NCBI GenBank assembly: GCA_960531495.1 | Contig: OY482851.1 | Coordinates: 25,964,533 to 26,028,532 of the forward strand | Origin: Zeus faber | Lineage: Eukaryota; Chordata; Actinopteri; Zeiformes; Zeidae | Reading direction: 5' to 3' | DNA: 64,000 nt | Part shown: piece by piece, positions 30,882-41,500 of the stretch | Layout: the number at the start of each line of letters is the position of its first letter | How positions within the stretch are numbered: position 1 is the first letter of the stretch | Notes under the pieces: model-generated | Databases searched by the model: none | What the model was told of the DNA's origin: nothing | The model's input: only the letters and a program-made list of their open reading frames with translations | Position numbers and translations under genes: made by a program

Positions 30882-32393
30882 AATCTTGACTTTGAACCGT
30901 TTACTTTCTCCAGAAAAGGCCAAACTGTGGTACAGAGATGAGCAGCAGCAAAACAAACTGTGGTTTGAAGTCGGCTCACCAGTGGTCAGCCTGAAGGCGT
31001 ACAGCAAGTCAAGCCAGATGGGTAAGTGAACAGACTACACTTGTGGACCACCTTGATTACATGGAACCTGCAGGACTGTTTTGTTTTGAAACACCATAGT
31101 AATGGAGGGTTGGTGTGTCTGGAGTCAGTCATCTAAAGGTATACAGCTTTGCACTTTGTCTGCAGCAGACACTGCCTTGTCACCCAAAAGTCAAACACAT
31201 GAACAAAAAACAGGTTTGGGTGTAACAGTCACATGTTGACTTCATCTGGACCTTGCTCTCCTGCCAGGTTCTAACCAGTGCACAAAAAATAATGGAAATT
31301 GCCAACACTTGTGTCTGCCAACTCCTGGCGGTCGTACATGCAAATGCGGCCACGACCACATGGCCGTGAACGCCACCCACTGTGCCTCGGCAAAGCGTTG
31401 TCCCGCCAGCAGCAGCCTCTGTCTGGATGGGCTCTTATGCCGCCCCAATGACAAGTTCTGCGACGGCCACGTGGACTGCCCAGACCATTCAGATGAGAAC
31501 TGTAAGTCACATGGGTACAGAGAATACAATATATTATGACTAGCATAATAGAATTGCTAATAAAGACTTGTCTTAGGTATCCACCTCAAGGAGGGATGCG
31601 GTGCAAAGACCATAGGTTCCGTCCAGACTCCCAGATCCTACCCTCAACCGCCTTCACTTGAAGCACCTGCCGTCATCATAACCACCATGAACGGCAGCGG
31701 TCAGATCAGGGACCTCAAGGCACAGAACTGCAGAGAGACACAATGCAGCGGCAATGGAGAATGTGTGACGAGTGACGGGAAAACCAGCTGCGTGTGTTCG
31801 ACGGACTTCAGCGGCGATGAATGCCAGGATCACCTGGTGAAGACCATGCAGGGTCCTATTGTCTATGGAGCAGCAGGCCTCTGTGTGGGAGTGGTGGTCA
31901 TCGCTGTCCTGGCAACCATTGTGACGAAGAAGGCCAACGCAAGGTGGTTATACTATTCTTACTGCAGGTAGAACACAAGGAAACCCTGTAATGCTAAAGG
32001 GATGACTGATATATGTACGACCGTATGTCTGTGACAATAACCTCTTGAACTTGATAGCATTTGACAGACTAGGTTTTCTAAACTGCTCACCAGCTGCCTA
32101 CCACTTGATTTGCCACTTAGTGTGAACCAAATTGTTGTTTTGGTGGCATAAAACTGATTTTCCTCCTCTCCCAGGAGAGCCAGTCAAGCAGCAAAGGACA
32201 CTAGTCTGACTGACCTGGAGAACAAAGTTGAGACAGCCCCCAGTCCACAACCTGAGCAAAATGCAGCCGAGGTAAGCTTTCTAGACCAAAACATCGGTGA
32301 CTATGCTTTTATTTTATCCCGCCTTTACTGTTCGGATGGGATGACTGGAATTTTCTTTATTCTTTGCAGGAAGTCTTCTCTTCTGTAGACTGA
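20969..32393 (+). CDS. lrp13: LDL-receptor-family endocytic receptor, probably lrp13 (21 exons)
   Basis: Coding exons: 20969-21035, 21387-21527, 22489-22704, 23088-23315, 23967-24182, 24704-24933, 25708-25837, 26084-26274, 26490-26676, 27036-27248, 27557-27740, 27983-28184, 29111-29275, 29453-29653, 29852-30401, 30491-30610, 30914-31021, 31268-31501, 31577-31943, 32175-32271, 32370-32393. The join is 4071 bp, 1356 aa. Order: signal peptide ([19 protein letters not shown]), ten LDLR class A repeats with CDGxxDCxDGSDE, two EGF modules (the second [17 protein letters not shown]), a YWTD propeller (RIYWTDERL), EGF, a weaker second propeller, EGF, an eleventh class A repeat, a linker, EGF, one membrane segment ([20 protein letters not shown]) and a 46-residue tail. 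Fish lrp13 is an ovarian vitellogenin/lipoprotein receptor with this general plan; that name is my inference from recall. The NPxY endocytosis motif is absent. Confidence 0.72.
28714..28797. repeat. 42-bp tandem duplication in an intron
   Basis: Two copies, 28714-28755 and 28756-28797, beginning GGGATAGCCTCTTCTCTGTT and differing only at one site (CACATGC against CGCATGC). It lies in intron 12 of the LDLR-family gene. Confidence 0.95.
30843..30877. repeat. (AT)n microsatellite
   Basis: About 17 AT units in intron 16, ending 36 bases before exon 17 of the LDLR-family gene (30914). Confidence 0.95.
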
Positions 32394-32423
32394 AGCTGAT
32401 TTATCTGCAGCTTGTTTCTATGA

Positions 32424-32429
32424 AATAAA
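32424..32429 (+). terminator. Poly(A) signal of the LDLR-family gene
   Basis: AATAAA 31 bases after the stop, giving a very short 3' UTR. No other gene-like sequence follows until about 34.5 kb. Confidence 0.7.
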
Positions 32430-32449
32430 CATGTCACATTTTTTCCATC

Positions 32450-34500
32450 TTCCTGTGAAGTAATTTATTTTTGCACACAGCCAGTCATTATAGATTTGAA
32501 GAATGTAAATTGGCACGGAGCATCAAAATAAAAATGCAGCAGAGGGTCAATAGAGTCAAACATGCTATGGGTGTACCACACTCATTAAAGTTTTTCTTAA
32601 AAGGGGTCTGACAAAGGCAACAGTGAACGTTGGCTAAAGCGGCAGTTTTACATTCCAATCATTAACGCTCTGACATCTTTGTGGATGTAAAGTATGTATC
32701 GATATTAACCTGTAGAACATATTTGGTTCCCTGCGGACGTCACAATTTGATACTGATATACATGGTTCCAGATGGAAGGGCTGGTCAGTTTAAGTGGCTG
32801 ACTCAAATATTGCGAATTTGTACAAGGAAGGCTGACAAACATTGCTGCGGTGACTCATCGTTCTGGCGTACCTCCACCGCTTCAGTCTGTGCCTCAAGGG
32901 CGCTCTTTCAGGTGTTGCCTAGCTTGCGCAAGCTGAGGAAAAACCACATTTGTCCCCACCCTCCGGGTTTCTGATTTAAAAAAAACAAAAAAAACTGCAT
33001 AAGAACCTGTCTTGTACCTTGTTCAACCCGACAGCCTCTTCAATTTCATCTGCTCTGGGTAATTTTTTTTTTTTGAACTGTAGGTTGAATTATGATTATA
33101 TTACAGAATTTATACAGCACTATAAAACTTTCATCCCTAAAGGGAAATTCCATATATGAACATTTGTATGACTAACTTTAAACACTTGCAGTATTTGCAA
33201 CTGCCATGAGGTTTGTAATGGTGGCTATTAATGCAGATTACTGCTTTCTACAGTAGCATAACAATGAGCGCTGCTGTTATTTTCCTGGGCTGTGTTGAAG
33301 TCTCTTAACATTCCATTAAGTATTATTGGCCTCATTACAGGCTCAGAGTGGGCTGTTGGATTGTTTACTTTTGAAATATTTTTATTAAATACCAGACCTA
33401 TCGGCTTCCCAGAACGGCTCCATCTTTGTTTCCCTGGGCTCCCCTGGGAGCCCGCCTCAAATATTCCCCGACGTCCAAAAGGCCATCGGGGAGCTCCAAC
33501 CCCTGCCTGCCTTTATCTAGGGATTTCCTGGGGCACAAGATCCGGGCAGGGGGGGGCCACAGCCAGAGGGTATTCCCAGCATCCTGCACCTCCTCCCCCC
33601 TGTCATGATCCTCTATCCAGGGTCCTTTATGTCCGGTCCCCCTAGCTGCACGAAAGCAGCTCACATACCCAATTTTCGTACCTCTGCTCCCATACAGCAA
33701 TAGCGCTTGTGTTCGAGTTTAGATAGGGCATGTTGTTGATGGCTTTAATTAAATGTATTAACGCATTTGTTTCACAACTAATACCCTAGTGCCCTGGTCA
33801 TTCGTGATTTTATTTCACACCAAATGTCTTAATACATCACTGATTAAAAGTCTTTAAAACATGTTGATGTTTTGCTTAAATAAAACAATGTATTCCGCCT
33901 CAGCAATTGCTTCCGCCTTCCAAGGTTACTATTTTGGCCGCCAGCGTAATAAGTGGCCGAGCGGCGTCCCCGGGGGTGTAAAGACATGCGCTTTAAAACT
34001 GCCAAAATAAAGTTCTCGTCACCATTGTTTTAACCCGAACCACAAACCTGTTTACAGGCTGTGGCCTCGCTACATTTTGTGCACCAGCTCTTCTTCCGCT
34101 CCGCATACTGTCCTCTAATTTCAGTGTCAGTTTATTCCTGTTTCAGAAGTGAATAATGCCAGGGACGTGAACAAGACAATGAACGGTCTAATTTTGTTGT
34201 GACCACACACTTTAACAGCATATAAGTAGATACCAAATTCAAAAGTCCAGCTCGTGCAGTGTGGAACGAGTGCTTCAGGGCGTTCAAGAACAGGATCGAC
34301 ACATGTTCAATAAACGTCAAACTTGAAGGTAAAATACCTCAATGCTGAAGTTTTATTTAAGGTTAATCTTAAGTAGGCATACATTTTGAACATTTTTTTC
34401 CTTTAATTATTTATGTACATCTTTGGAAATTTGGAAAATTGGAAACTCTTGAGCTTATCGTGAATTCTTGACTTATTCAGAATGTTTTTTTTTTTGGCCT
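32450..34500. other. Spacer without a recognised gene
   Basis: No supported coding region. A GC-rich stretch at 33410-33650 (start GGCTTCCCAGAACGG) has open frames in several phases but no recognisable protein. A GC-rich island at 33920-34100 could belong to the promoter or noncoding first exon of the acidic secreted protein gene that follows. Confidence 0.5.
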
Positions 34501-34540
34501 AAAACTTGAGGGCTACACAATTCTTTCAGCGAAACAGACG

Positions 34541-35309
34541 ATGGAGATTCTTAGAGCCATGTTGTGCGCCTTCTTGGTGGTGAGTGTAACACTGTCCAAA
34601 CCCGTAAGTATCTCTTGCTTTCTACAATATGCAACGTGAGCGAGTATGCGTAGTGTATTTTAAAGTAAGTATGCATGTGCAGGTGTGTCTGAATTGTGGA
34701 GGGGAATCCTCAGAGTCCAGTGACTCCGACTCATCAGAGGAGGCCCCTCAGAGCACCCAGCCCGAGCTGGGGGAGCCAGAGGTCCCCAGCTCCATGGAGG
34801 AGACGGACCCTCCGGAAGCCGCGGCCCCGCTCCCCTCCGCAGAGACAGACCCCACCCTATCCTCACAGGACGCCAGTCCCTCAGCCCTGCCGGACACCGC
34901 CACCGAAGACCCTCAAACCTCCACCGATATCGACCCGCTGCCTCTCGTGCTCGAGAGCGATCCTTCCCAATCCTCCCTGGGCATGGAGATTTCCCAGGAC
35001 GTGCCGGAGACTGACCCGTCTCACGACACCATTGGCGCTGACGTCGCGCATGTTTCGCCAGACACCCTCGCCCCAGAGTCCTCTGTGTTTATGGAGACGG
35101 TGTGTGGCGACGGTGGCGTCGGAACGGAGAGACCACACATCAAAATCACCACATTCCAAGGGTTCCCCCAGGGCGCCGCCACTCCCCTGTCTCCGGACAT
35201 CGTCGCAGCCTCGCCCCGGCCCGCCGCAGCCACGGCTGCCGTACCCGTTTGCTTCACCCTCCACATCACCACCCCCGCACCACCCCCGTCTAGAGGAGAC
35301 AGCGTCTGA
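34541..35309 (+). CDS. Acidic secreted phosphoprotein, SCPP-like, 2 coding exons
   Basis: Exon A, 34541-34603, encodes MEILRAMLCAFLVVSVTLSKP: a signal peptide plus two or three residues, ending at a phase-0 GTAAGT donor. It follows an acceptor (TTCTTTCAG before 34530), so a noncoding exon lies upstream. Exon B, 34683-35309, encodes 208 residues beginning VCLNCGGESSESSDSDSSEE. That start has clustered SSE/SxE sites, which secretory-pathway Fam20C kinase would phosphorylate. The rest is rich in Pro, Ser, Thr, Asp and Glu (repeated ETDP/ESDP phrases), with a hydrophobic Pro/Ala/Thr C-terminus and no membrane anchor. Signal peptide alone on its exon, phase-0 intron and acidic SxE exon are the hallmarks of secretory calcium-binding phosphoproteins (teeth, bone, scale, otolith). 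I cannot place it as spp1, scpp1 or starmaker. Poly(A) signal AATAAA at 35899. Confidence 0.65.
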
Positions 35310-35812
35310 TGCAGCTCGAACCTCACTAAGATAAAAATGCTGTTCTGCACTCATATCACCTTTTATTGTATAATAGCTTCTACCATTTAATGTCCATGTA
35401 TTGCATTCAGTCAATTGGCTCTTGTTTGTTTTTATCTTGATTTGATCCAAATGGTATCAGGGAAGGCTGATGTGTGATAGATGTTTCACTACATTGGGTT
35501 GGCGGCTTCGTACTTCAGTAGTTTTTATGCTGCCAAGGAAACCGTGCTTTTGTACAACCATTGCATTGTTAAAACTGACTGTTAAAAATGAAAAATTTGA
35601 GAATGTAAAGTCTTCGGGATCCGATAAAAACCCTGGGTAGAGCGGGAGGGGAGGGGCAAGGCTGTGTTTTGAGTCTACCAGTTCCTGGGAACCCAGCTGA
35701 TTCATATCAAAGTCAAGTCCAACTGTGGAGATATGCTGTAGTGTCGACCATTGAAAATTTGGGGGCCTGCTGCTGTGACTGATTCAGAGGCCAGAAAGTC
35801 ATAGTAAGAGTT

Positions 35813-35827
35813 GGGGGGGGGGGGGGG
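35813..35827. repeat. Poly(G) run
   Basis: About 15 consecutive G in the 3' UTR of the acidic secreted protein gene, before its AATAAA at 35899. Confidence 0.9.
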
Positions 35828-36650
35828 AACAGCAAATCTGCCTCTAGATTTGACCATTTGTTCTTTCAGACACCTTTGTTTGCCTTGTAGCATCTTGAAA
35901 TAAACTATGAAACCTTATTCTGTTTCTAGAGTATTACTGCTTTCCATCAAAACAATAGTCAGTGTCTGCTACAGTAGTGTCACAGCATTGGATTCCACAT
36001 CAGTAACTTGAATTACAACATTCATACTTTTTGATCAGTTGAATAAATACATGAAAAAATTATACATGATACTTAGATTGGTGATTATTCACTACAGTCC
36101 TGTTTATTTCACACAAACACTTAAATGTATCATAACCTGCAGAACAGAATTAAGCAGAGGCTATGAAAGTCTGTCGTCCAACTACAACACTTTCTGATCC
36201 AACTTGTTAGAGATTATTCAAGGGACTAGATTTGACAGAATAAGATAAGAGTAATTAAGTCTCACTCTGGCTGATTTAAAGTATCATTAAATACATAACT
36301 TACAGTTTAGTACCATTTATATTTAAGCAATACTTTGTACATTTTTGTACCAGAGTTTGACAAATGAGCAATAGGATCTAGGTCAAAGTGCAAGTTTGTG
36401 AGCTGGCTTTAGAGAAAGGTTTTAATAGAAATTATGGGCCAAACTATTACACACATTGACAGTTTTAAGTATCTGCTTCTGTCAAGAGTTGAAGAGCGCA
36501 TGGTTATTTCCTTCTGAAGCATCTCATTGGTGGTCAGGCAATATTTGAAACTTCAAAATGTGTGCATTTTAGTGCCTTTTTGGTTTTGTTCTTATTGTTC
36601 AGCTATATTCCGTTTATTAGTTATATTTTGCACACTTCTCCGAGCCTATC

Positions 36651-37681
36651 CAGGGTGTCTACAGCGTAAACAAGTACTTGTTTAAGACTTGTTAAGACCT
36701 TTTAAATACCACTTTAAATTAAATTACACACCAAAAGTGAAAATACAAACACAAAAATGGCATCATCCTAAATTATATTTATTATTACAATATTTGCATA
36801 ACATTTAATATCAGCGGACAATAACCATTTAATCATTTTGTGTTCGGGAAAAGTGTGTTATGCTTTACGGCACAATGTCACTTCATTGACGTTTGGCTCC
36901 AGCTTTTTTTTTGCCTGGTAAAATATATTTAAAAAAATAAAATAATCATTAAAAATAGGCCAGTGGTGCGCCAGGCACCTGCACATCAGCTGCCGCATGC
37001 CGGTCCTCGCATTCATTGCGCCACAGGGTTTGTTTCACCCTCTGACTCACTTGCCGGCCGAGCACATCTGCATCTGCACCGGCAGCAGGGGGCAGCAAGC
37101 CCCGTCCCTGCCCGAGTCCCCGCGCCCTCTCTCTCCCTGTGATTCCCCCGGAGCCAAGGACTGAGCACTCAGCCCACAGCTCTGGGAAGTGGCGAGGTCC
37201 GTGCAAGGGACGCTGTAACCTTGGTGTACAATAAAGCTGCGTTTTTAACATCACTAGTTATTGTTGGACACTGGAGTTGGAACAGTGGCGTAAAAGTGCA
37301 ATTGCACTCAGAAACTGTAGGGGCGCCAAATCCCAAACGTTACATCCAGTCGCGCTGCTTTAACCACAAATAATTGTTATTCGCAAGCCATTTGTCGTTA
37401 AATTTGCTTTTTTTTTTTTTTTCATTTCCATAAACTAACGGGCAGGTTGGCTAGCAAGGCCTTAGTTTAACAGATTAATTGCGTCACTTGACCTAAATGG
37501 GTAGAGTGGGCAGAAATAGGGGCATTGCATGCATACTGAAAATTCTCAGTGACATGTTTAAAAAATTTAACATTTAAACATTTGACCCATCAAATCCGAA
37601 TTTAAGACAATTTAATACTTCTTAAGGCCTTTTATTAGTAAATGTGTATTTAAGACATTTGAAGGACCCGTGGCCACCCTG
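36651..37681. mobile_element. hAT-like MITE, about 1 kb
   Basis: Starts CAGGGTGTCTACAG and ends with GGCCACCCTG. Subterminal parts repeat phrases such as AAGACTTGTTAAGACC and TTTAAGACATTTGAAGGACC on both sides. This is a familiar fish hAT-derived terminal pattern (inference). The GC-rich centre (36960-37230) has open frames but no recognised protein; no clear 8-bp target duplication was found. Confidence 0.65.
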
Positions 37682-38539
37682 CGTCTCTAATTAGAATTAT
37701 TTTAGAAACACTGGACTGAGGGTCCCTTTGACTTATACATTATAAACTTTGTCTATACTCACAACAGGTTCTCGAGTAACCACACATCCCCTTCACTACT
37801 TCACACAAATGGTTTTTGTTGTATCTGCTGGAAGGAATTGTTGACGTAAATGAATGGGAATAGAAACTTCAATGGCGATTCTACGTAACCACGAGGTCCA
37901 GATATTTCAGAGATCAGAACAGAGTTCACAAAGGAGAAGATATTTGGTACAAATGTGACATCACAGGTGGAAAACAATGGTTTTACACAGAGATTTAGTT
38001 TCAATTACAAATTAGTGACAATGAACTGCGTTAAGGCTTTTGATGCATCCTCCCAAAAATCCAACTAACAAATCTCGCAACAGGGTCGCAAAAACGCATA
38101 CGGGTGCAGAGTTTGGGAGGCTGTGAGGCCGAAAACTTTCACTACTGTAAAAAGGAGTTCTGGTTTCACGAGACCAAAGTTCGACGATATTTTAAACAGA
38201 AGAATCCCTTCACCATGGCAAAGGTTACTAGTGAAGCTGAAGCATATCAATCTTTGTCGTGAATTTTTTTGCCGTAGCCACGGAACGTGCAAAATAAAAC
38301 AAGAGTTGAGTGCAGAGTGCACAGTGTCTCTGTGTGTTGGAGTGGGAGAAAGGCAGAACGTTACTTCTTTTCATCCCAAAAACAAGAAAAGAAAAAGAGT
38401 CCTGATTTCCATGCGAGAAAAGGGTGCTGCTGGTACCCGCCAGGTTGTTGTGAACAGGGAATTATTTAACTATTGCAGTCAGCAGCTCAACGTAAAAGCA
38501 AAGTTCAAAGACCTTGTAAGTGTGGAAGTCAGCACCATA

Positions 38540-41500
38540 TCACTCTGGCTGCTGAACTGCCTCAGTGTCCGTCTCTGCCTCAGTGTCTTCTTCCTGCTCC
38601 TCTTCCTGCTCCTCTTCCTGCTGTTGTTGTTGTTGTTGTTGCTGCTGCTGCGGCGGCTGGATCAGTCCTCCATCCTGGGCCGTGTTGTAGGAGCCGCAGT
38701 CACTGCACTTCATGCCCAGCACGTGGAAGGGCACCGTGCAGTGCGCCTGGCAGTCGTTGCAGATCACCTGCAAGCGGGAAAAGAGGGAGAGCGCAATCAT
38801 CTACTGCACGACGTGAGGGTGGGTCAAAGCCTCGAACGGTGCATCCAGAAGTTCTTCCTATTACCGTTTTATGACATTTAAACAGATGCCTTAATCACTT
38901 TCGTTAATGCTTTTTTCCACTCGGTTTTTACTCGGTTTTCAACAGGTTTTTGGAGATCGTCGAGCAAAGCCCCAGATCGGAGGGAAATCTAAACGTGCTA
39001 CCGTGAGCGACAAGCTTGTGGTGTGCACTGTTCAAAAACGCGAGCCGACTGCTCGGTGAGCTCTCGCAGACGCCGACGAGATATTAAGCATGTTTTAATA
39101 TCTGGTCGTATATTGAGTTGGGAGTGACGCAACAAGCTACAGCTAATGACAGCAAGCAGAGTGGGGTTGGGGAGGTTAATATATTTCAAATTTTAATTCT
39201 GCTTACATTTGTTTTGTTTTTTTTAGTGATCGAGAATCTCATAAAAAAAAAAAGTAGAATCCTGTCCCACGTATGGTCGCGTCATTTCCGGTGTCACTTC
39301 GAGTGTTTTTTCATGACAAAACGTAGTTTGGAGCCCCTACAGACTAGTCTGGGCTTCTTCCTGGTGGAAGATCTTGTAACATGTGGCCCCCTGTCACTGA
39401 TCAGTCATGTAGTGTGAAACCACAACGACCTCGAGATTCCCGATCATAAGACAGAAAGTTGTGTAGTGTGAACAGTACAGCGATCTGACGGCTTCAAAGT
39501 TGTGTAGTGTGTTCATGGCATAACTATCTTGTCAGCATGTAAATATTCACTCAGCCAATGCATTTAACAAGAACTAAATAACTGTTTTACATATGTAGTA
39601 ACACTCTAAATGAACACATGCATTGGAATGCAATATTGAGTAAACGTAAGGTTGTCTCGATCTGAAGGAAAGGTGAGACAAGAAAAATCGAAATATTTCT
39701 CGTCTCTCAGCAGGGAATCAATGGGGACAGGGGGAATGTTTTCTTCTGTTTTGGCAGTTTTCAAAAGATGGAAGACGTCCTTGCAAAAACACCAGATTTT
39801 CTTTATTCCATGTTAATGTTTTGGTCTCAAGGGGGCCTTCGTCAGAACATATAAGCTGGTGTGATGTTCTGACCCCATGGGATTTGAACATCAACCCAGA
39901 ATAAAGATCGTTCTGTGGTTTTGCAAGGAGGCGGGGGAGTTCTTACCCCCCCCCCCCCCTTTGATTGTTAATTTTTTCTCCACTTCACCTTCTGAAAGGC
40001 TAGACAGGCGTGCAGATACTTCCTAGTGCTCTGTTTCATCATGGCGCTTCCTGACTTCCACATACAGTTCAGTGAGTTTGCATTGTTATTTTTGTCCAGC
40101 CAGATAATGTGACGACTTCAGATGACACAACATCCAAAACTACTGGAGAAAATCAGCGATGGTCGCTAAATCCTCACTGTTTCAACATACAGTAAAGTGC
40201 AAAAGAGCTTTTGAAAGGGACAAAGACTGAGAGTTTAAAAATCAGTAAAAGTTGTAAAATTAGATTAAAAGGTATATAATATGTAACTGTTCCACATTAA
40301 AATGTCTAAAAAAGACTAGACCTGTGTTATATATTTTGTTGAGTGTGTAATTCCATTATCCCAAATGTTTCGAATAATTTTCAAACCAAGAGAAATCTGT
40401 AATTTTAATATAGGAAACTCTCAGTTTCATTAGGTCGCCTGTCAATGGCGTCATATCCCCTTTACTTGCTATAAGTTCAAGGGAGTGAGGGAGCCAGGGA
40501 GTGAGGAGAGGACTCACCAAAGTAGCTACCGTAAGCCACTGTAATGTTCTATTGTTTGTATTTCTCTACTATTACTCTCCTAACTATTGTGTGATGGAGC
40601 ATGATTTTTTTATTGCCGTTTGCGGCACGTTCTGACACGGAGTAAGACATGTCAGATCAATTTTCATCGGCAATGGTGCAATGAAGACACTCCCATGATG
40701 CCATGGTACTTCACAACATCAAACTCTGTCTTTTGTTCTTGTTTTGATTGAGAGACCGTTTTAAACGCTCCTCCTAAATCCTTATCATATTAAAACAATC
40801 AACAACGCATATAAATCTCAGCCATCTTCAAATAGAAGACCTAAAGGTTTGACCATTCTCATCCCTAACACCCTGAATTAATCCACCAGCTTCAAACTAA
40901 ATGCCCATTTACACTCTGAACAAACACCAGGACACAGTGAACAAAATACTGAAACAAACAGGTTTGTGTCTAACCTTTACTGTGGCGTCCTGATACTCGG
41001 TGGGCATTGGTGACTGGGCTATCTCCTTGTCTATCTGGTCCCAGTGGTCCTCCATGTCCCATGCAGAGTGCATGCACTGAGGGCAGCGGTACACGCTAAA
41101 GAAACAAAGGAGAATAACTCTGGTCAGCTCAGTCATTTGATGAATTGTAGCATCATTTAGAAATCTATACCTTAATGGTTAATGGATTCTTTTAAGAAAT
41201 AAAATATTAAAAAATACTTGAAAAACACGTACCCAGTTCTGACCATGTCATCAAAGCATGTCCTAAAGAGGAAACAATGAAAAATGTTAATACCTCTTTT
41301 CCACTGCACAAAAAAACCTGGCTTTTGTCTGATATTTATTCCCGGGACAAATGACACTGCAGTAGTCACGGGTGTTTATCAGCTCCGATCCGCAGTGATG
41401 GAAACATGTCACCTGGGTAGACATGATAATCTTTGCCCAGTTTACAGACATTGGCGCATAAATAGACAGGAATATCGGTGTATCATTCGATCAGTTAAAA

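Noticed and set aside
33292..33700. Pro/Gly-rich open frames on both strands
   Set aside because: No recognised domain, no splice context and no supporting neighbour; GC content alone explains them.
34696..35334. 212-residue frame rich in Arg and Pro, and minus-strand frames at 34881-35450
   Set aside because: Other phases of the acidic SCPP-like exon; only the 34683-35309 phase connects with a signal-peptide exon through a phase-0 intron.
38123..38881. 252-residue plus-strand frame
   Set aside because: Opposite strand of the last rchy1 exon; its poly-Leu stretch is the complement of the polyglutamine codons.
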